From: Pachyseris speciosa
Taxonomy: Eukaryota; Cnidaria; Anthozoa; Scleractinia; Pachyseridae
Assembly (NCBI GenBank): GCA_016490735.1
Contig: JAEMWC010000395.1
Span: 257,501 to 321,500, forward strand
Direction of reading: 5' to 3'
Length of the DNA: 64,000 bases
This document shows, in pieces, positions 11,801 to 22,821 of this stretch. How positions within the stretch are numbered: the first letter of the stretch is position 1; each line of letters opens with the position of its first letter. The notes under the pieces are model-generated. The model had not been told where the DNA came from and made no database searches. It saw only the letters and a program-made list of their open reading frames with translations. The position numbers were made by a program, and so were the translations under genes.

Positions 11801-14800
11801 GCGTGCTTCATATCTCGATGAACGCACGCTGGCACATGAGCCAATTGTTAAGAAGAATAAAGAAAAACTGCAATAAACGAATGTGAAACTTGAAGAAGCA
11901 GAAGCAGGACAAGACGAAGTAGAAACGAAGGCAGAAGAAGAAGCAGGACTATACTCTTTATGTCTTTATCTTTTTCTTTAGTTCGCCATAAACCACACAA
12001 AACGTATACATGCAATGTAACATTATATAATAAGGTGAATAGTTCGCGCGTTGTGATTGGTTCTTAGCTATGATCTATTAGAGGACAGATGCACAGATAA
12101 TAAGTCATCAGGACCCACTTTTTTCTAGAAATGTGAAAATAAAGAAGTTTTGCTTGCATTTTGTTTCTTTATTATATAAAACAAATAGATTCCATGTTGC
12201 CGTGCGTCTGTTCAATAATAGATCACAGAAGACGTCAAAATGTGGTAAAAACATCAGTGACACACTCGCCTGCTGCTCGTGTGCCACTTCTTTGTTTTTA
12301 CCACATTTTGACGTCATCTGTGATCTATTACTGAACAGACGCACGGCAACATGGAATCTATTTGTTAAGTGCACAATTATGATTACAATAAGATTAGTAT
12401 GATTAAAGTAATTTTAGCTAGAATATCTATTAAGCATAGTTAGAAGAGAAGACTAACCAGTCTCCTCTACTAACTATGATCTAGCGTAAAAATAACAGAA
12501 AACAAAAAATGAAGAGTTAGAACATATGTGTTAATACAGTCAGTGTTTACTTAACTGAGCGTGTGGAATTGCATACAATCACAGCGCCCAACACGCCGTT
12601 CTACATTCTAATTAAACGAATAATAAAAACAACGTGCTTAATGATAGAGTACGTCTCTCCCAGCTGTAATTTTTATCATCGGACTCGGAGGTTTGGAAAA
12701 ACTTTTAGGAAGAAACAACGAGTGCACACCCATATACAATCTTGAGAATAGCCTGGCACTGAGGGCAGGTGTTTTAATTCCGTTTGAGATAATCTGCAAG
12801 TATAAGAGCGGGCGCGAAGCTCGCAAACGCTCTCGTACGCACCAAGCGCTCATGCAGTGTTCTTCTCGCGCCCTCTCGCTGCTTCCGCATCTTAAAAAAA
12901 TAAAAAAACAGAACGTCTGTATTCACACTGCGAAAAGAATGCATGAGCAACGGTTACCTTACAGATGCGCGGAGAGTCAAACTTTCGTAGACCAAACAAC
13001 ACCACTGTACTTAGGCACATGATGCATCCTAACACCATAACGTCGTTGAAAATGGGCGCAGACAATCTGATAAACCTGTTGTCGAACACGATAAACCTGT
13101 TAGGCTCAGAATCGAGGTGAAAATTGCGGTTATGGTAAATGCCATAAGAAGTATACCGACCATGGTGGGGCGAATTGGCTCAGTGTTGCCGTGATGATAT
13201 GCAAGTAATAAGTGTTTAAAAAGTTACAGCTCACAACAGCACGAGTCAATTATAATAAGGGCAGACTGTGATTTGATGAATAAAATGAAGTTGACCCAGG
13301 ATAGCATGAAATAACTGAGAGATTTAAAACTTACGTGTATTTGCGGTAATAACGGTTGAACCCGAGAAAAATAAGTCCCAAGACGATGCTCAAACATGCG
13401 GCTACTGAGGATATTATGAACAGGGCAGGATGGATGTCTGATGGCTTCTTGATCACAATCGTTTGGTCTGGTGGAATTTTACCATCTGCAACATGACAGC
13501 CGGGAGCAACTTAGTCATCTCCATCTTCTGTTGTACGTGTCTGGGTACGTGAAACTGGTTTAATGTGAAGTATGTGTGGAGGTTTGTCAAATGAAAACGT
13601 CGTCTTAAAGGCCTTTTGTCAAATACGATTATTTTTTCCGAGAGAGAAATCGTGGTGAGAAATATATGGTGCGGCTTGCACAAAAGGCAATCAAGAAACC
13701 AAATTGGTATAGTTTGATGAAAAGTGGAAAAAAACTATCTGTCCTCGCCAAAGTTTTCAATACTATGTTTTCACAAACATACATTTTACGTAGAAAAGAC
13801 TTCTTGTACGTAACGTATGAATTTAAAATTAGAATATTTCGAATTTGTAATTTTTACTCAGCTCAGCTCAACTCAGCTCTGCATTATTAGCAACACTAAG
13901 GGAATACCTTTCCATAGCGAATACTTGGTGTAGTTTTCAAGTTGTAAACCCTTCGCTTTTGTAGAATGTTGACCAACTGTTACTAATTTTTGCCCTTCAT
14001 CTGCAGCAAAAGAAACACAAATGACTCAGTATGAAATATTTTAATATTTGAACTGCTGATTAAAGAATTATCTTCAAAAGAAAGACGGCAGGAAAAGATT
14101 CAATACGTGCTCATAAGACTGTAAAATCGATAACAATTCTCGTGAACTGAATAATCGCGTTTCGTGTGTTCATTCACAGGATCCATCTACTCAAGCATTT
14201 ATGGATTTGTAAGAATTTGATGTTTCGGCTTGCTCGCAGACGTTTGCCATGCGGAAGAAGTCATTTAGCTCAAGTTCTGCCGATTTAGTTCTTTTTGCTG
14301 TGAATACACTCCTGTTTGGAATGGTTGAAGAAATCACCTGGTTTTGATATTACGACACTTAATAACGCGCTCCAAGAAGACTAGAGCCCAACAACTGCAT
14401 CAGTATAAACAGAGGAGCCAATGGCAATTAAAAAATATTCATCAGTGACTCGCACTGTCATCGCTGTTTTTCTTGTTTTGTTAGCAGTTTTTTTATTTTA
14501 CTTGTGTTTAACAGCGTACCTCGGTATTGCTTCAAAATAGTTATTCCTTGCCTCACTTCATTTTTATCGAAAGACACTGGACCCTAAAAATACAATGCAA
14601 CTGATTTAGGTGAGAGCGGACAGACCAATGTCCATTGGCTTATGAAAGTAAAAAAAAAAAAACAACTTTTTTTAGCTTGCTTCAAGTTATAACCTCTCAA
14701 AAGTAAATATATTAGAGGAAATTATTTTATCAATATAGTGGTTTTTTTTTTGCACATTCAATTATTTTACTCCTTTGTTAAACGGAATCAATATTTTTTT

Positions 14801-17800
14801 CTACTTAACCGTGCATGGAGCAACTTTTCCCAGAGGCTTGAGAGTTCTTTAGTCCTTCATAAGGTCTGGGTACGACCTTGAGCGATGACCTAATACATGA
14901 TCATAAAATTCACAAACAATATCGAAAAAAAAGTCCAAAATGATCGGTTGGTATTGTAAATGTGTCGGATCGATTTGAAAACCTCGCATTTTTATTCTTA
15001 TCTTTTCAATAATAAAAGGATGGGGCGATGTCTGTTTTAAATCGATCTGGTAAGAACGAGATATCATGATTTGTATCGAGCGTCATATTACAAGGTAACG
15101 CCCAGGCTGTAAACGAGTAGAGAATGCTTACACCGCTGGGATAAGTAGACTATTCCCACCCCCTCTATGTTTTCTTTGGGGCTTCCACTTTCTCGGCCAC
15201 TGCAACCTGGGGAAAGTGTCTATCTGAACTACCGAAGGAGCCCCTAATCAGTGTGTATTTTTCCTACCTCTCCCTTCCCATCCCGGTTTAAAAAAATATT
15301 GCTTTTATTTTATCAAACGGCAAATAATTGGGACTGTAGCACTCTGTTGAAATGAAGTTAACTCGTCATAAAAGAAGATCTGCTATTTAGCGCAAGAAAA
15401 AAAATACAATATTTGAAATTTTCAGGAGACGTCGAATATCGTTTAAATCAGCGATGTTTTTCGTCTCAGTGATGCTCACCCTGCTCGCCCAACCAGTCTG
15501 TTAACAGACTGTACAAGACACTTGGGAATCAAGTTGCTAAACTGTTGGTGATAACTAGAACTAGTCATTGCCAACGTTTGCTCGCATGCTACGTCCGATT
15601 GTTTGTTGTGGCGTTTACATCGTAGACAGACAGGTGGATATAGAAAGAAATGCCGAAAAATTGTGATTTAATTAGTCAGGAATTTTACGCCTGTAAGATG
15701 AAGTATGAACGATTGCAGAACATCTTACCGTGAGGCCTTCGAAGTTCGAGGATTTAAGCATGTCGTTGAGATATTCTGTCACAGCTCTGTCCCCTCTACG
15801 TTTGTTGCTCTCAAGTGAATACTTTTTGCTGACCTCTTTCAAGGCAAGCAGCACAGTCCACGTGACATCAAATGCCATAGCGATTGTCAATTTCTCGGCC
15901 TCGCTGCGTTTTGCTAGTTGCGCTTTGTCGAAGAATTCCTTTAAAGTCTAAAAGGATGTCAAAAAGGAAAAGCGTAGGTCAGACATACATGTGTAAGTCC
16001 AATCATAACCAGGTCCCTGTAATATGGTCCATCCCACTTTCCTCTAAGGGTTGGGTAGAGGCTAGCCGATGAGCTGCCTACGTGTCCCTGCAGTCCCAAG
16101 CTGGTTACTGAAACCAACAGTCACGTGACTGTTAGCCAGAACGGAAACGAATGTTCAAAAGCAAAGTAAATTGACTTGAGATGCTTATAGGAATATGGCG
16201 CCACGCATTCTTATCACGACAATTGGAGCTCTGGTGATTTAGAGAGTTTTAATTTTCTTACCAAGCCTGAATCGGTCGCATTGTTGGCATCCTGCCTCAA
16301 GTCATTTTCAGCGAGTAAAAACGTCGTGTCCAAAACTTGTTCGTACTGCTCCCTGGTGCAAACTTTTGTGTTATTTCTAATTCTTTCGCCATCAATTATT
16401 TTCATCCAGTCCTCCAAGGTCCCAGCATCCGGGTTCAAAATCCAAACATATTCTCGTCCATACATTCCTAATTTGTACAACTGCAGAAATAAAGAAATAA
16501 ACGAACAAACAAAGAAACGAACGAATGTCAGTCTTTTTCCCCTCCACTGCAGTCATTAAACCCTTGTGGAGTTTTGGAGAAAACAATAAACATTAAACTA
16601 ACCTCGCAAAACACCAAACTTGCTCCTACTTCATCAAATTCACCTAAGAATATTTTAGCATCCATTCCCTACAGACGAAACCAAAGAATCATTTCAAAAA
16701 TAACATAATTTCGTGTTTCCCATCCTTTATGATTCTGCTATTCAATGTTGCAAGTGAAAGCAGGGAGAACAAGTCCCAACATTTCAATACTTCACAACTT
16801 AATGTGATCAAGTAAGCTGAAGCCGCTCTAAAGGGCACTAAGGCCACAAGGTAGCGGGCATTACCCCTTAAATCTACCAAAGCAAAGATTGAGCCCAAGC
16901 ATTAGCAGCCATAGACAGCTGTTTCGGCCCAACATTTCAATACATTCAATAAAGCACTCGTTTATTTACCCTGAGCTTCTCAAGGCTTTCCTTGATAGCC
17001 TCATGTGGATCGAACGCTCCACCCTGAATTGCCGACGTCCCTAATCTCAAGTTGATAGCTTCAAAGGCGATAATAGATGTGTCGCGCGGAATCATTTTAG
17101 CGAGATCTTGTACAACCTGACAATGAAAACGGTCGATTATGTTAGCTGTTTTGAGTCAAAGTGGTTTGTTTGTTTGTAAATAAACTGCGGTGCTGCGTCA
17201 GTAGGAAAGTGAACCTTAAACTTTTGTTGTATCAACTAATTTGATAAAGTCAGTTGGGGGTGTGTCTTGACAAGACAGTCACTACGAATATTCGACCACA
17301 TAAACAAATAAGACCGTTCCATTAGAATGTAAAGATTACTTTAATTACTTAGGTGTTCTAATTGACAGTAGACTTTCTTGGAACAATGAAATTGATTAAA
17401 TTCTTTGTATTAAAAATCAGTAAAACAAGTGGATTATTATCAAAACAGCGGCATTTTGTCCCTTCCCGCATACTCATTTCTATATATCACGTTTTAGTTG
17501 CACCCTATCTTCGCTATGGCTTGATTACGTGGGGCCAAGCTAGCAACTCCCAGTTAAACAAACTTCTCGTATAGTTCAAAAACGTGAGCGTAGGTTCATG
17601 CATATACTTTGTTAGGAGATCATGCAATTCCGTTGTTTCTCGATGCAAAGATTTTGCCACTTAACTTTCTTTATTATCAACTACTTTCAGAAATGATGCA
17701 CGATGTAAGTAATCATCTTGTGCCCTCTAACATTCAAGACTTGCTCCTTCCCTCTTCTCGTGTTCATTTCAGTAATTATACAATGCTAGATCCCCGGCTC

Positions 17801-20800
17801 AACGTCCTATACATTTTTTTAAATAAAAAATCAAGTATAGAAAGTCAAAAATACGCTTTCTCAAGAATTAGTGCGAGATACAAACTAATCTTCGTAATTT
17901 GCCTAAACATAAATTTAAAAAGAGAATTCGAACATTGCTATTTGACATTTTAGAGTCTGAAGACTCATCGTATTACGATCTAGAAGAAATTATATGCAGG
18001 GTAAAGAAACGCTGCCAATAAAAATCAACTTCAACTTGGTTTAAACGGCCTTATCATTTAGCGGATTAAACAAAAAACGGACGAAACGTTTGAAAAATCT
18101 TACTGAATTTCTTTCCTGTTTAAAAGTTAGTTTCAGTAGATCGCCTTTGTGTTATCTCGGGTGTCAGCCGGTCCCGGTAGGGGGGGGGAGCACTCCCTAT
18201 AATGGCCTATACGGGGAGGCTCCGCCCGAAAGGGGTACCTTTTTCACGCTTCAGGTATATGGAAGTGTATGCATTTCACTAGTCGAAGTATATGAAAGGG
18301 TAGGGAAATCTGTCATTGAGGTATTTGAAAGGGCCTTTCATTAAAATATTTCGAACACACATACGTTATTACTGTACTGTTTTAATTTATTGAACGCTAC
18401 GTGCAAATGCCAAGAAGACCTCCTGTCTTAGGTATACGAAAGGGGTACCATTTGTCAATGGAAGGTATACGAAAGGGCGGAGCCTCCCCATATTAAAATT
18501 TTTACAGTACCCCCCCCCCCCCGAGCAGCAGGTGTGTGTATAAGAAGAGGGCGGTTGTTTATCATAAATAAAATCATTAGTAAAATTGTTATTTTTGTAA
18601 GAGGTTGAATTTGAGGTAGTGACTTCTGCAAGGCAGCACTCTCCAAAAGAAAAAAAAAGCCGTCGGCAACAAATTAAACTTAGTGGAATTGTTAGATTAA
18701 TTAACTATCAGAGGAAGAAATACCTACTTGTACAAGATATCGGGACCTGGGTTGTTTTCAAGTTGTATATGTCTTCTGGCAATTAACAAGGCTTAAAAAT
18801 ATATGATTTCCATATATTCATTCTCACATATTCATCACTCTGTCTCGGGTATATTTTTAAAATACGAACCAACAAAACGACCAGCTCTCAGATGGCTAGT
18901 AAGCTTAGTCGGTAGAGCGCTGCACCGGTATCGCAGAGGTCGTGGCTTAGGTTCTTGTACAAGCCTGAACTTTTTTCAGGCTTTATTTTCATTACTGCTT
19001 AAGTAGTGTTCATAACTGCAATGATCATTCGCAGTTCAAATATATGATTTCATATGTTCATTCTCACAAGGCTTAACCTGATTTGGTGCTATCATGTCTT
19101 ATAGTGTTTAGGGTTAGCTTGTTTTGGGAACTGAGGAAAAATGTCTTTCCTGGGTTAGCCATTGTTTGGGTTCCGTTTATCTGGGCCCGGTTGTTTGAAA
19201 GCCGATTAACCCTAATCCTAGATTACAAATTAACCAAGGAGTTTATTTCTCTATCTACAAACTTTGTTTAACGCCCTGCAGTGATGTTCTGCAGAATATT
19301 AGCTTAGAGGATGTCAATTCTGAAAAGCAAAAAGGAGCAAAAGAAACTTTCACCCAAAAGTTAAACACTGCAACCAAAGTTTCCGCTAATCCATGCAAGA
19401 CTAAGTTAATCGGCTTTCTCGCAACCGGGTCGTGATCTGTTTATATAATATTCATGGTTAGCTAGGAAGAGAAAAACATCTGCTCCGTGGTTAGCTATTG
19501 CTTGGGGTGCCGTATACACGATAATGGACCAAAACAAAATTGAAAAATAAGTCGCACCTGTACATACAACCCTTCGCTCGTTATCAAATTATACACAATC
19601 GCAACTCTCTTCCATCCGAAATACTTCAGCATTTCAACCTTAGCTCCACTGAATGAAAGAGGCTGTAGCTGGAAACTAAAACTGTAGATTCTCGCCAACC
19701 GCTCTTCCATTGCGGGTATCGTCCCCAGATATGTTACCTGTTCAAAACAGAATGATAGCGTCTCGCTGATAAAATCGAATTCGAAGGCAGTATATATGGT
19801 GTACGGATGTATGCTGTAAAATTCACAATTATTAAGTGTAGTACTTAGTTAAACATGTCATCAAGTCACAAGTGCAATACAATATAAACTTAAGTGTAAC
19901 TATGTCATAAGTGTAATACACTTTGCTCATAGATGTAATATATATGAACAGGATTCATTCAAAGGTGATTACGTTATCGCCACCATCGCTAATGTATTTA
20001 ACGTAAAATTGAATAGTTAACAATTATTCACCAAGGTGGAAGTAAATACCACTTTCACCGACACCACTTTCACCGACACTGCTCGACTTTGGAATTCGAC
20101 GACAATTTAATTGCAATTTACTCTCTTAAATGGTCGGTGACCCCTACTTTTCTTTCCAGAAACAGATTTTATTTACAATTATCTCCACATTGTCCAAAAA
20201 TGAACAAAAAATCAATGCGGGAAGTTAAAAAAAAACTTTCAAGATTTCTGTCCAAGCCGACATCGAATCATGCCATCTTGCGGCTGCAAGGCGCGTGAAA
20301 CTATGGTTGCTAAATGCAAACTTGTTCTTTAAGGAACCTCACCAGTTGACTAAATTCACTTACTAGGTCCTCTTAAACAATATTTGGCAGAGAACACTTC
20401 ACTTCAAAGATCTAATTGCAATATTTTTGGGCTTTACAGACACTGTGGCCTTATTCCCTAACGAAGCCCGAGTTTTTCAGATTTAGGGTGTTCTTCCGTG
20501 GATGTTCTCTCCAAAACGAAGTCGGTGACCCCCCATTATTTTTTAACTAACTTATCATCTTAAAGTGGTAAAAATCTCAGAAAAAAAAAAAATCAATGTT
20601 GGAAAATTTTCGCGCGAACTTCCTTAAGTGTGACAATATACTGACAAGCGGTCGGAAATTGTAAAATCTCGCGAGCCGGCTGCTCGGAGGTGAATGGTAC
20701 TTGCTATTCAACTCCGAGTCAACCAATCAGAGCGAGCGAAATTCACTTGTGTGGTATATACTATTATATAATAACCAAAGTCAATTACAATTTATTGTAC

Positions 20801-22213
20801 CAATAAACCATAGAAACGTGTGGTATATTGCTTAAATAATACTCGATATTGCTGTGGCTTTTCTAAATCCATTTCTTACCATAAGTTTCCTGTAATTACT
20901 CGCCAGATGGTATACAGGAGACGCCTCCTCTGGAGTGTGAGGTCCGAGGATAATCAGCGGGTAAGGGGACCATCAGTGAACAGCGAGTTTGCAGATACAG
21001 TAGCGTTTGGTACGCTTCCCTAACATAAAAGAACGACCAACAGACAGACGGACGGGAAGGAAGAAAGGAAGAGAGAAAGAAAGAAAGAAAAACAAACAAA
21101 CAAACGAACGAACGAAACAACAAAAAGAAAGAAACGTAATAAGAAAGAGAGAAAGAAAGAAAAATGAAATACGAAAAAAGAAAGACAGAAAGAAAGAAAA
21201 ACGGATGAAAGGAGGAAGAAAGTCTTTAGTTAAACCAATACACCATCCGCCATTCAATAAATTAATCAAACAATCAATTTTTAAACAATCAATTAACATA
21301 GCCAATCAGATCAGCCTTCAGTCGGAAAAAAAAATCCGTTAATTGATCAATCAAGCAGTTGAACTGACTTTCTCGATAAAGCAAATTACAAACTTACATT
21401 AGTAACCAGGGATTTGAAAGTGATTTCATAGTTTTTGAAGAAATCTTTAAACTTCGGTGAATTCTTGGCAACCTCGTATGCAAGGTCAGCTCCCAATCCA
21501 GTGAGTTCTTTTGTTTTTAGGTTTGAATCCAACTTGCCAATGAGATTGATCGTCTTGTTGCCGGTACACCCTGATAACCCAAACATGAAGACAACAAGGA
21601 CGAAAATAGCCGCTGTATTGATCATCGCCGTCGCGACAACAGCAACCCGACGATCTGAAAAGAAACAAGAGAACGGAGATGCTATGTCATATTGCATCAT
21701 TATCTAAGGATTTATCAAGGAAGGTTAAACTGTTTTATAACAAAACAGCCCAGTGTAAAGAGTTCCAAAGATGTAAAATGGTAAAGGAACGCAGATGTGG
21801 AGAAAGGGGAAAATGATGGCATACCCTTTTATCCCACCGACTTAGAAACTTTGAATTTGTTGTCACCGTTGGATCACAACTGCTCATCCTGGATATCCTG
21901 AATTTCACATCCCTGTGATCCTTTGGCTTGAATGTCTCAATCCTACATTTTTATTAAATTTTTATTTCCCGTTTCCCTTAAAGCTTTTGGCCCAAATGTT
22001 CATTGGCCCTTATTTTTAACCAATCATATCTCAACCTCACTTCCAAGACTTTTCCTGGCCCTGAGAATGAGGTTGGTTATTCCTTACTGCGCAAGCTTGT
22101 AGAAATAGCGACTGTCGAAAGGTATCATGGGCTGGCGATTTTGACCGTTCAAACGTTAACAAAACAAAGAAAATATATAAGAAAATAAAACACAAACCTG
22201 TCCTTGTCGCCAT
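8564..22213 (-). CDS. GABA-B-receptor-like class C GPCR, copy A (15 exons)
   Basis: Fifteen minus-strand exons join in phase: 22213-22198, 21654-21398, 19737-19558, 17116-16970, 16668-16603, 16480-16262, 15947-15729, 14583-14520, 14000-13908, 13485-13335, 13096-12958, 11456-11349, 11194-11066, 10068-9730 and 8827-8564. Every junction is GT-AG and the sum is about 796 codons. The product should be a plasma-membrane receptor coupled to G proteins. It has an N-terminal hydrophobic signal or anchor, a Venus-flytrap ligand-binding domain (exons 2-9), seven membrane helices (exons 10-14) and a short hydrophilic tail. The transmembrane part resembles metazoan GABA-B receptors most strongly, for example around the YETRNV-type motif after TM5. 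Compared with that family about 45-50 residues of lobe 1 are absent between exons 2 and 3; both flanking junctions are phase 0, so a missed exon is possible. Ligand unknown. Confidence 0.85.
9494..9540. repeat. (ATA)n/(ATT)n palindromic microsatellite
   Basis: TAA units switch to TTA units, making a self-complementary tract within the last intron of copy A. Confidence 0.9.
9730..10068 (-). CDS. Receptor A exon 14 (TM5-TM7)
   Basis: One 113-codon exon with TM5, TM6 and TM7, from MPMWLALIYVYKG through YETRNV to the CLIFIPK end of TM7. Confidence 0.9.
10510..10619. repeat. (CAT)/(TTC)n compound microsatellite
   Basis: About 19 TTC units flanked by CATCAT blocks in the intron between exons 13 and 14 of copy A. 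A (CAT)n tract lies in the matching intron of copy B. Confidence 0.95.
10920..11005 (-). repeat. tRNA-derived SINE head in intron 13 of receptor A
   Basis: The minus strand has a tRNA A box (TAGCTCAGTTGGTAGAGC) and a degenerate B box. A worn relative lies at 59350-59440, in the same intron of copy B, which suggests insertion before the gene duplicated. Confidence 0.6.
11066..11194 (-). CDS. Receptor A exon 13 (TM4)
   Basis: Encodes TM4 and the DPL motif (LLAWEVTDPL). The acceptor CTCAG is intact here but mutated in copy B. Confidence 0.85.
11349..11456 (-). CDS. Receptor A exon 12 (TM3)
   Basis: Encodes RAWILDIGFSLAFGAMFIKT, the highly conserved TM3 of GABA-B receptors. Phase 0 at both ends. 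Confidence 0.9.
11687..11826. repeat. Fold-back element with about 38-bp arms
   Basis: The left arm TTCATCGAGATATGAAGCAC and the matching right arm run inward through GGAAGTTTGGAGAGCAC, with small mismatches. It sits in an intron of copy A. Confidence 0.75.
12178..12368. repeat. Fold-back element with about 72-bp arms
   Basis: The arms at about 12180-12252 and 12294-12366 are near-perfect reverse complements (start AACAAATAGATTCCATG). This explains the twin open frames seen on both strands. Confidence 0.8.
12958..13096 (-). CDS. Receptor A exon 11 (TM2)
   Basis: The acceptor AACAG restores phase. Encodes the first loop and TM2 (FNDVMVLGCIMCL) and ends at RICK before the conserved TM3 arginine. 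Confidence 0.8.
13335..13485 (-). CDS. Receptor A exon 10 (TM1)
   Basis: Linker DGKIPPDQT, then a hydrophobic helix ending FLGFNRYYRKY. Starts phase 1 and ends phase 2. Confidence 0.85.
13908..14000 (-). CDS. Receptor A exon 9
   Basis: Last ligand-domain exon, encoding a TVGQHSTKAK strand and ending WKG. Phases 1 and 1 match its neighbours. Confidence 0.8.
14520..14583 (-). CDS. Receptor A exon 8
   Basis: A 64-bp exon encoding GPVSFDKNEVRQG and an I..LKQY strand, the G.V.FD..G.R-type motif of the family. Ends in phase 1. Confidence 0.8.
15729..15947 (-). CDS. Receptor A exon 7
   Basis: Seventy-three codons including AFDVTWTVLLAL, the YDA.W..ALAL-type helix of lobe 2, and ending near the SNFEGLTG strand. 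Confidence 0.85.
16262..16480 (-). CDS. Receptor A exon 6
   Basis: Seventy-three codons beginning LYKLGMYGREYVWILNP, the family's hinge and lobe 2 entry. Phase 0 at both ends. Confidence 0.85.
16603..16668 (-). CDS. Receptor A exon 5
   Basis: Twenty-two codons ending in VFCE, equivalent to the conserved strand and Cys before the K.YG.+YVW segment of GABA-B receptors. Confidence 0.8.
16970..17116 (-). CDS. Receptor A exon 4
   Basis: Forty-nine codons of the ligand-binding domain. Phase 0 at both ends with consensus splice sites. Confidence 0.8.
17300..18034 (+). pseudogene. LINE reverse-transcriptase C-terminal fragment
   Basis: Frameshifted plus-strand coding with the YLGVLIDSRLSWN motif, a Y..L..PYL.YG...W block and a degenerate C-terminal domain, as in the 3' half of CR1/L2-type ORF2. 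It is 5'-truncated and sits in intron 3 of receptor A, in the opposite orientation to the gene. Confidence 0.65.
18172..18526. repeat. Fold-back repeat bounded by G-run and C-run
   Basis: GGGGAGGCTCCGCCC near the left end recurs inverted at about 18477-18492, and the ends are poly-G (18180-18189) and poly-C (18512-18523). It has no open frame of note. Confidence 0.6.
18893..18990 (+). repeat. tRNA-derived SINE
   Basis: A-box-like AGCTTAGTCGGTAGAGCG and a degraded B box are followed by a Thr-type anticodon arm region and the body GCCTGAACTTTTTTCAGGC. It belongs to the same family as the array at 26.9-28.0 kb. Confidence 0.55.
19558..19737 (-). CDS. Receptor A exon 3
   Basis: Sixty codons of lobe 1, including the FGWKRVAIVYN strand-turn typical of class C receptors. 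Phase 0 at both ends. Confidence 0.85.
20636..20765 (+). repeat. Interspersed repeat, inverted partner of 26026-26160
   Basis: The sequence around ACTGACAAGCGGTCG and CTCGGAGGTGAATGG recurs as its reverse complement about 5.4 kb away. No coding capacity. Confidence 0.6.
21054..21210 (+). repeat. Purine-rich (GAAA)n-like tract
   Basis: About 150 bp of almost pure A/G on the plus strand in the intron between exons 2 and 3. Long frames here are low-complexity artefacts. Confidence 0.85.
21398..21654 (-). CDS. Receptor A exon 2
   Basis: Encodes the hydrophobic signal or anchor ending near a Cys, then the start of the ligand-binding domain. Acceptor CAG, donor GTAAGT, ends in phase 0. Confidence 0.8.
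22198..22213 (-). CDS. Receptor A exon 1 (start codon)
   Basis: Short exon with ATG and five codons plus one base, followed by a GT donor. Joined to exon 2 it gives a basic N-terminus (MATRTDRR) just before a hydrophobic stretch, as expected for a signal sequence. Confidence 0.7.
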
Positions 22214-22820
22214 CGTTTATTTAGTTTAGAGTTTATTTACTTAGTTTGCAATTACGCAAGCAGAATTCAAACGATATTTTTGGACCTGCAATCAGAACGT
22301 CCCACGGCCATTCGTTTCTGAAAGGCTGCTGGTCATGAAGAACGAAGACTCTGGTTACAAGACCGGCTTCCCCCTTATCAGCTTATGGAGGATTTTACTC
22401 ATCCTTATTTAACGTAATACTGCCTCAACCTAAAATTTTGCCGAGATATTCCATAGAGGTTAGAACAATTGTCAAAATAATCCATGGCCTGAAAATTCGT
22501 GTTTGTCTTCTTTAATAATGGACAAGATAGATTTGGGAACTTATCAATGTGCTTACTATTTCCAATAGATCAGCTGACTATTTAATGAGAGCGGCCGAGG
22601 GATTATGTTTGCAAAAACAATTTCATCATATTGATTACACTGTGTAGCTTATCACGTGACCATGCAATGTCAATGATCATGCCATGTCAACATTTTGAGG
22701 AAAAATGAAGAGACCGCATTGAGCTGGATCAACAGTGATAAACTCGGCATTATCTCTGGTAACCATTTGGAGTTAAGTGGGCATCGAAAACAACAAAAAA
22801 AAAAATAAACAGTAGTAACA
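22214..22820. promoter_or_regulatory. Upstream region of receptor copy A
   Basis: This is where the promoter and 5' UTR of copy A should lie, since exon 1 starts at 22213. No clear TATA box or other element could be fixed by eye. Confidence 0.25.
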
Positions 22821-22821
22821 A

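Noticed and set aside
12108..12402. Twin 88- and 89-codon frames on opposite strands with related sequence
   Set aside because: Both come from the arms of the fold-back element at 12178-12368.
20820..21023. Plus-strand frame with Cys and a YHKFP segment, THAP-finger-like
   Set aside because: Only part of the THAP pattern is present, it overlaps purine-rich low-complexity DNA, and it lies antisense in a receptor intron. Too weak to call.
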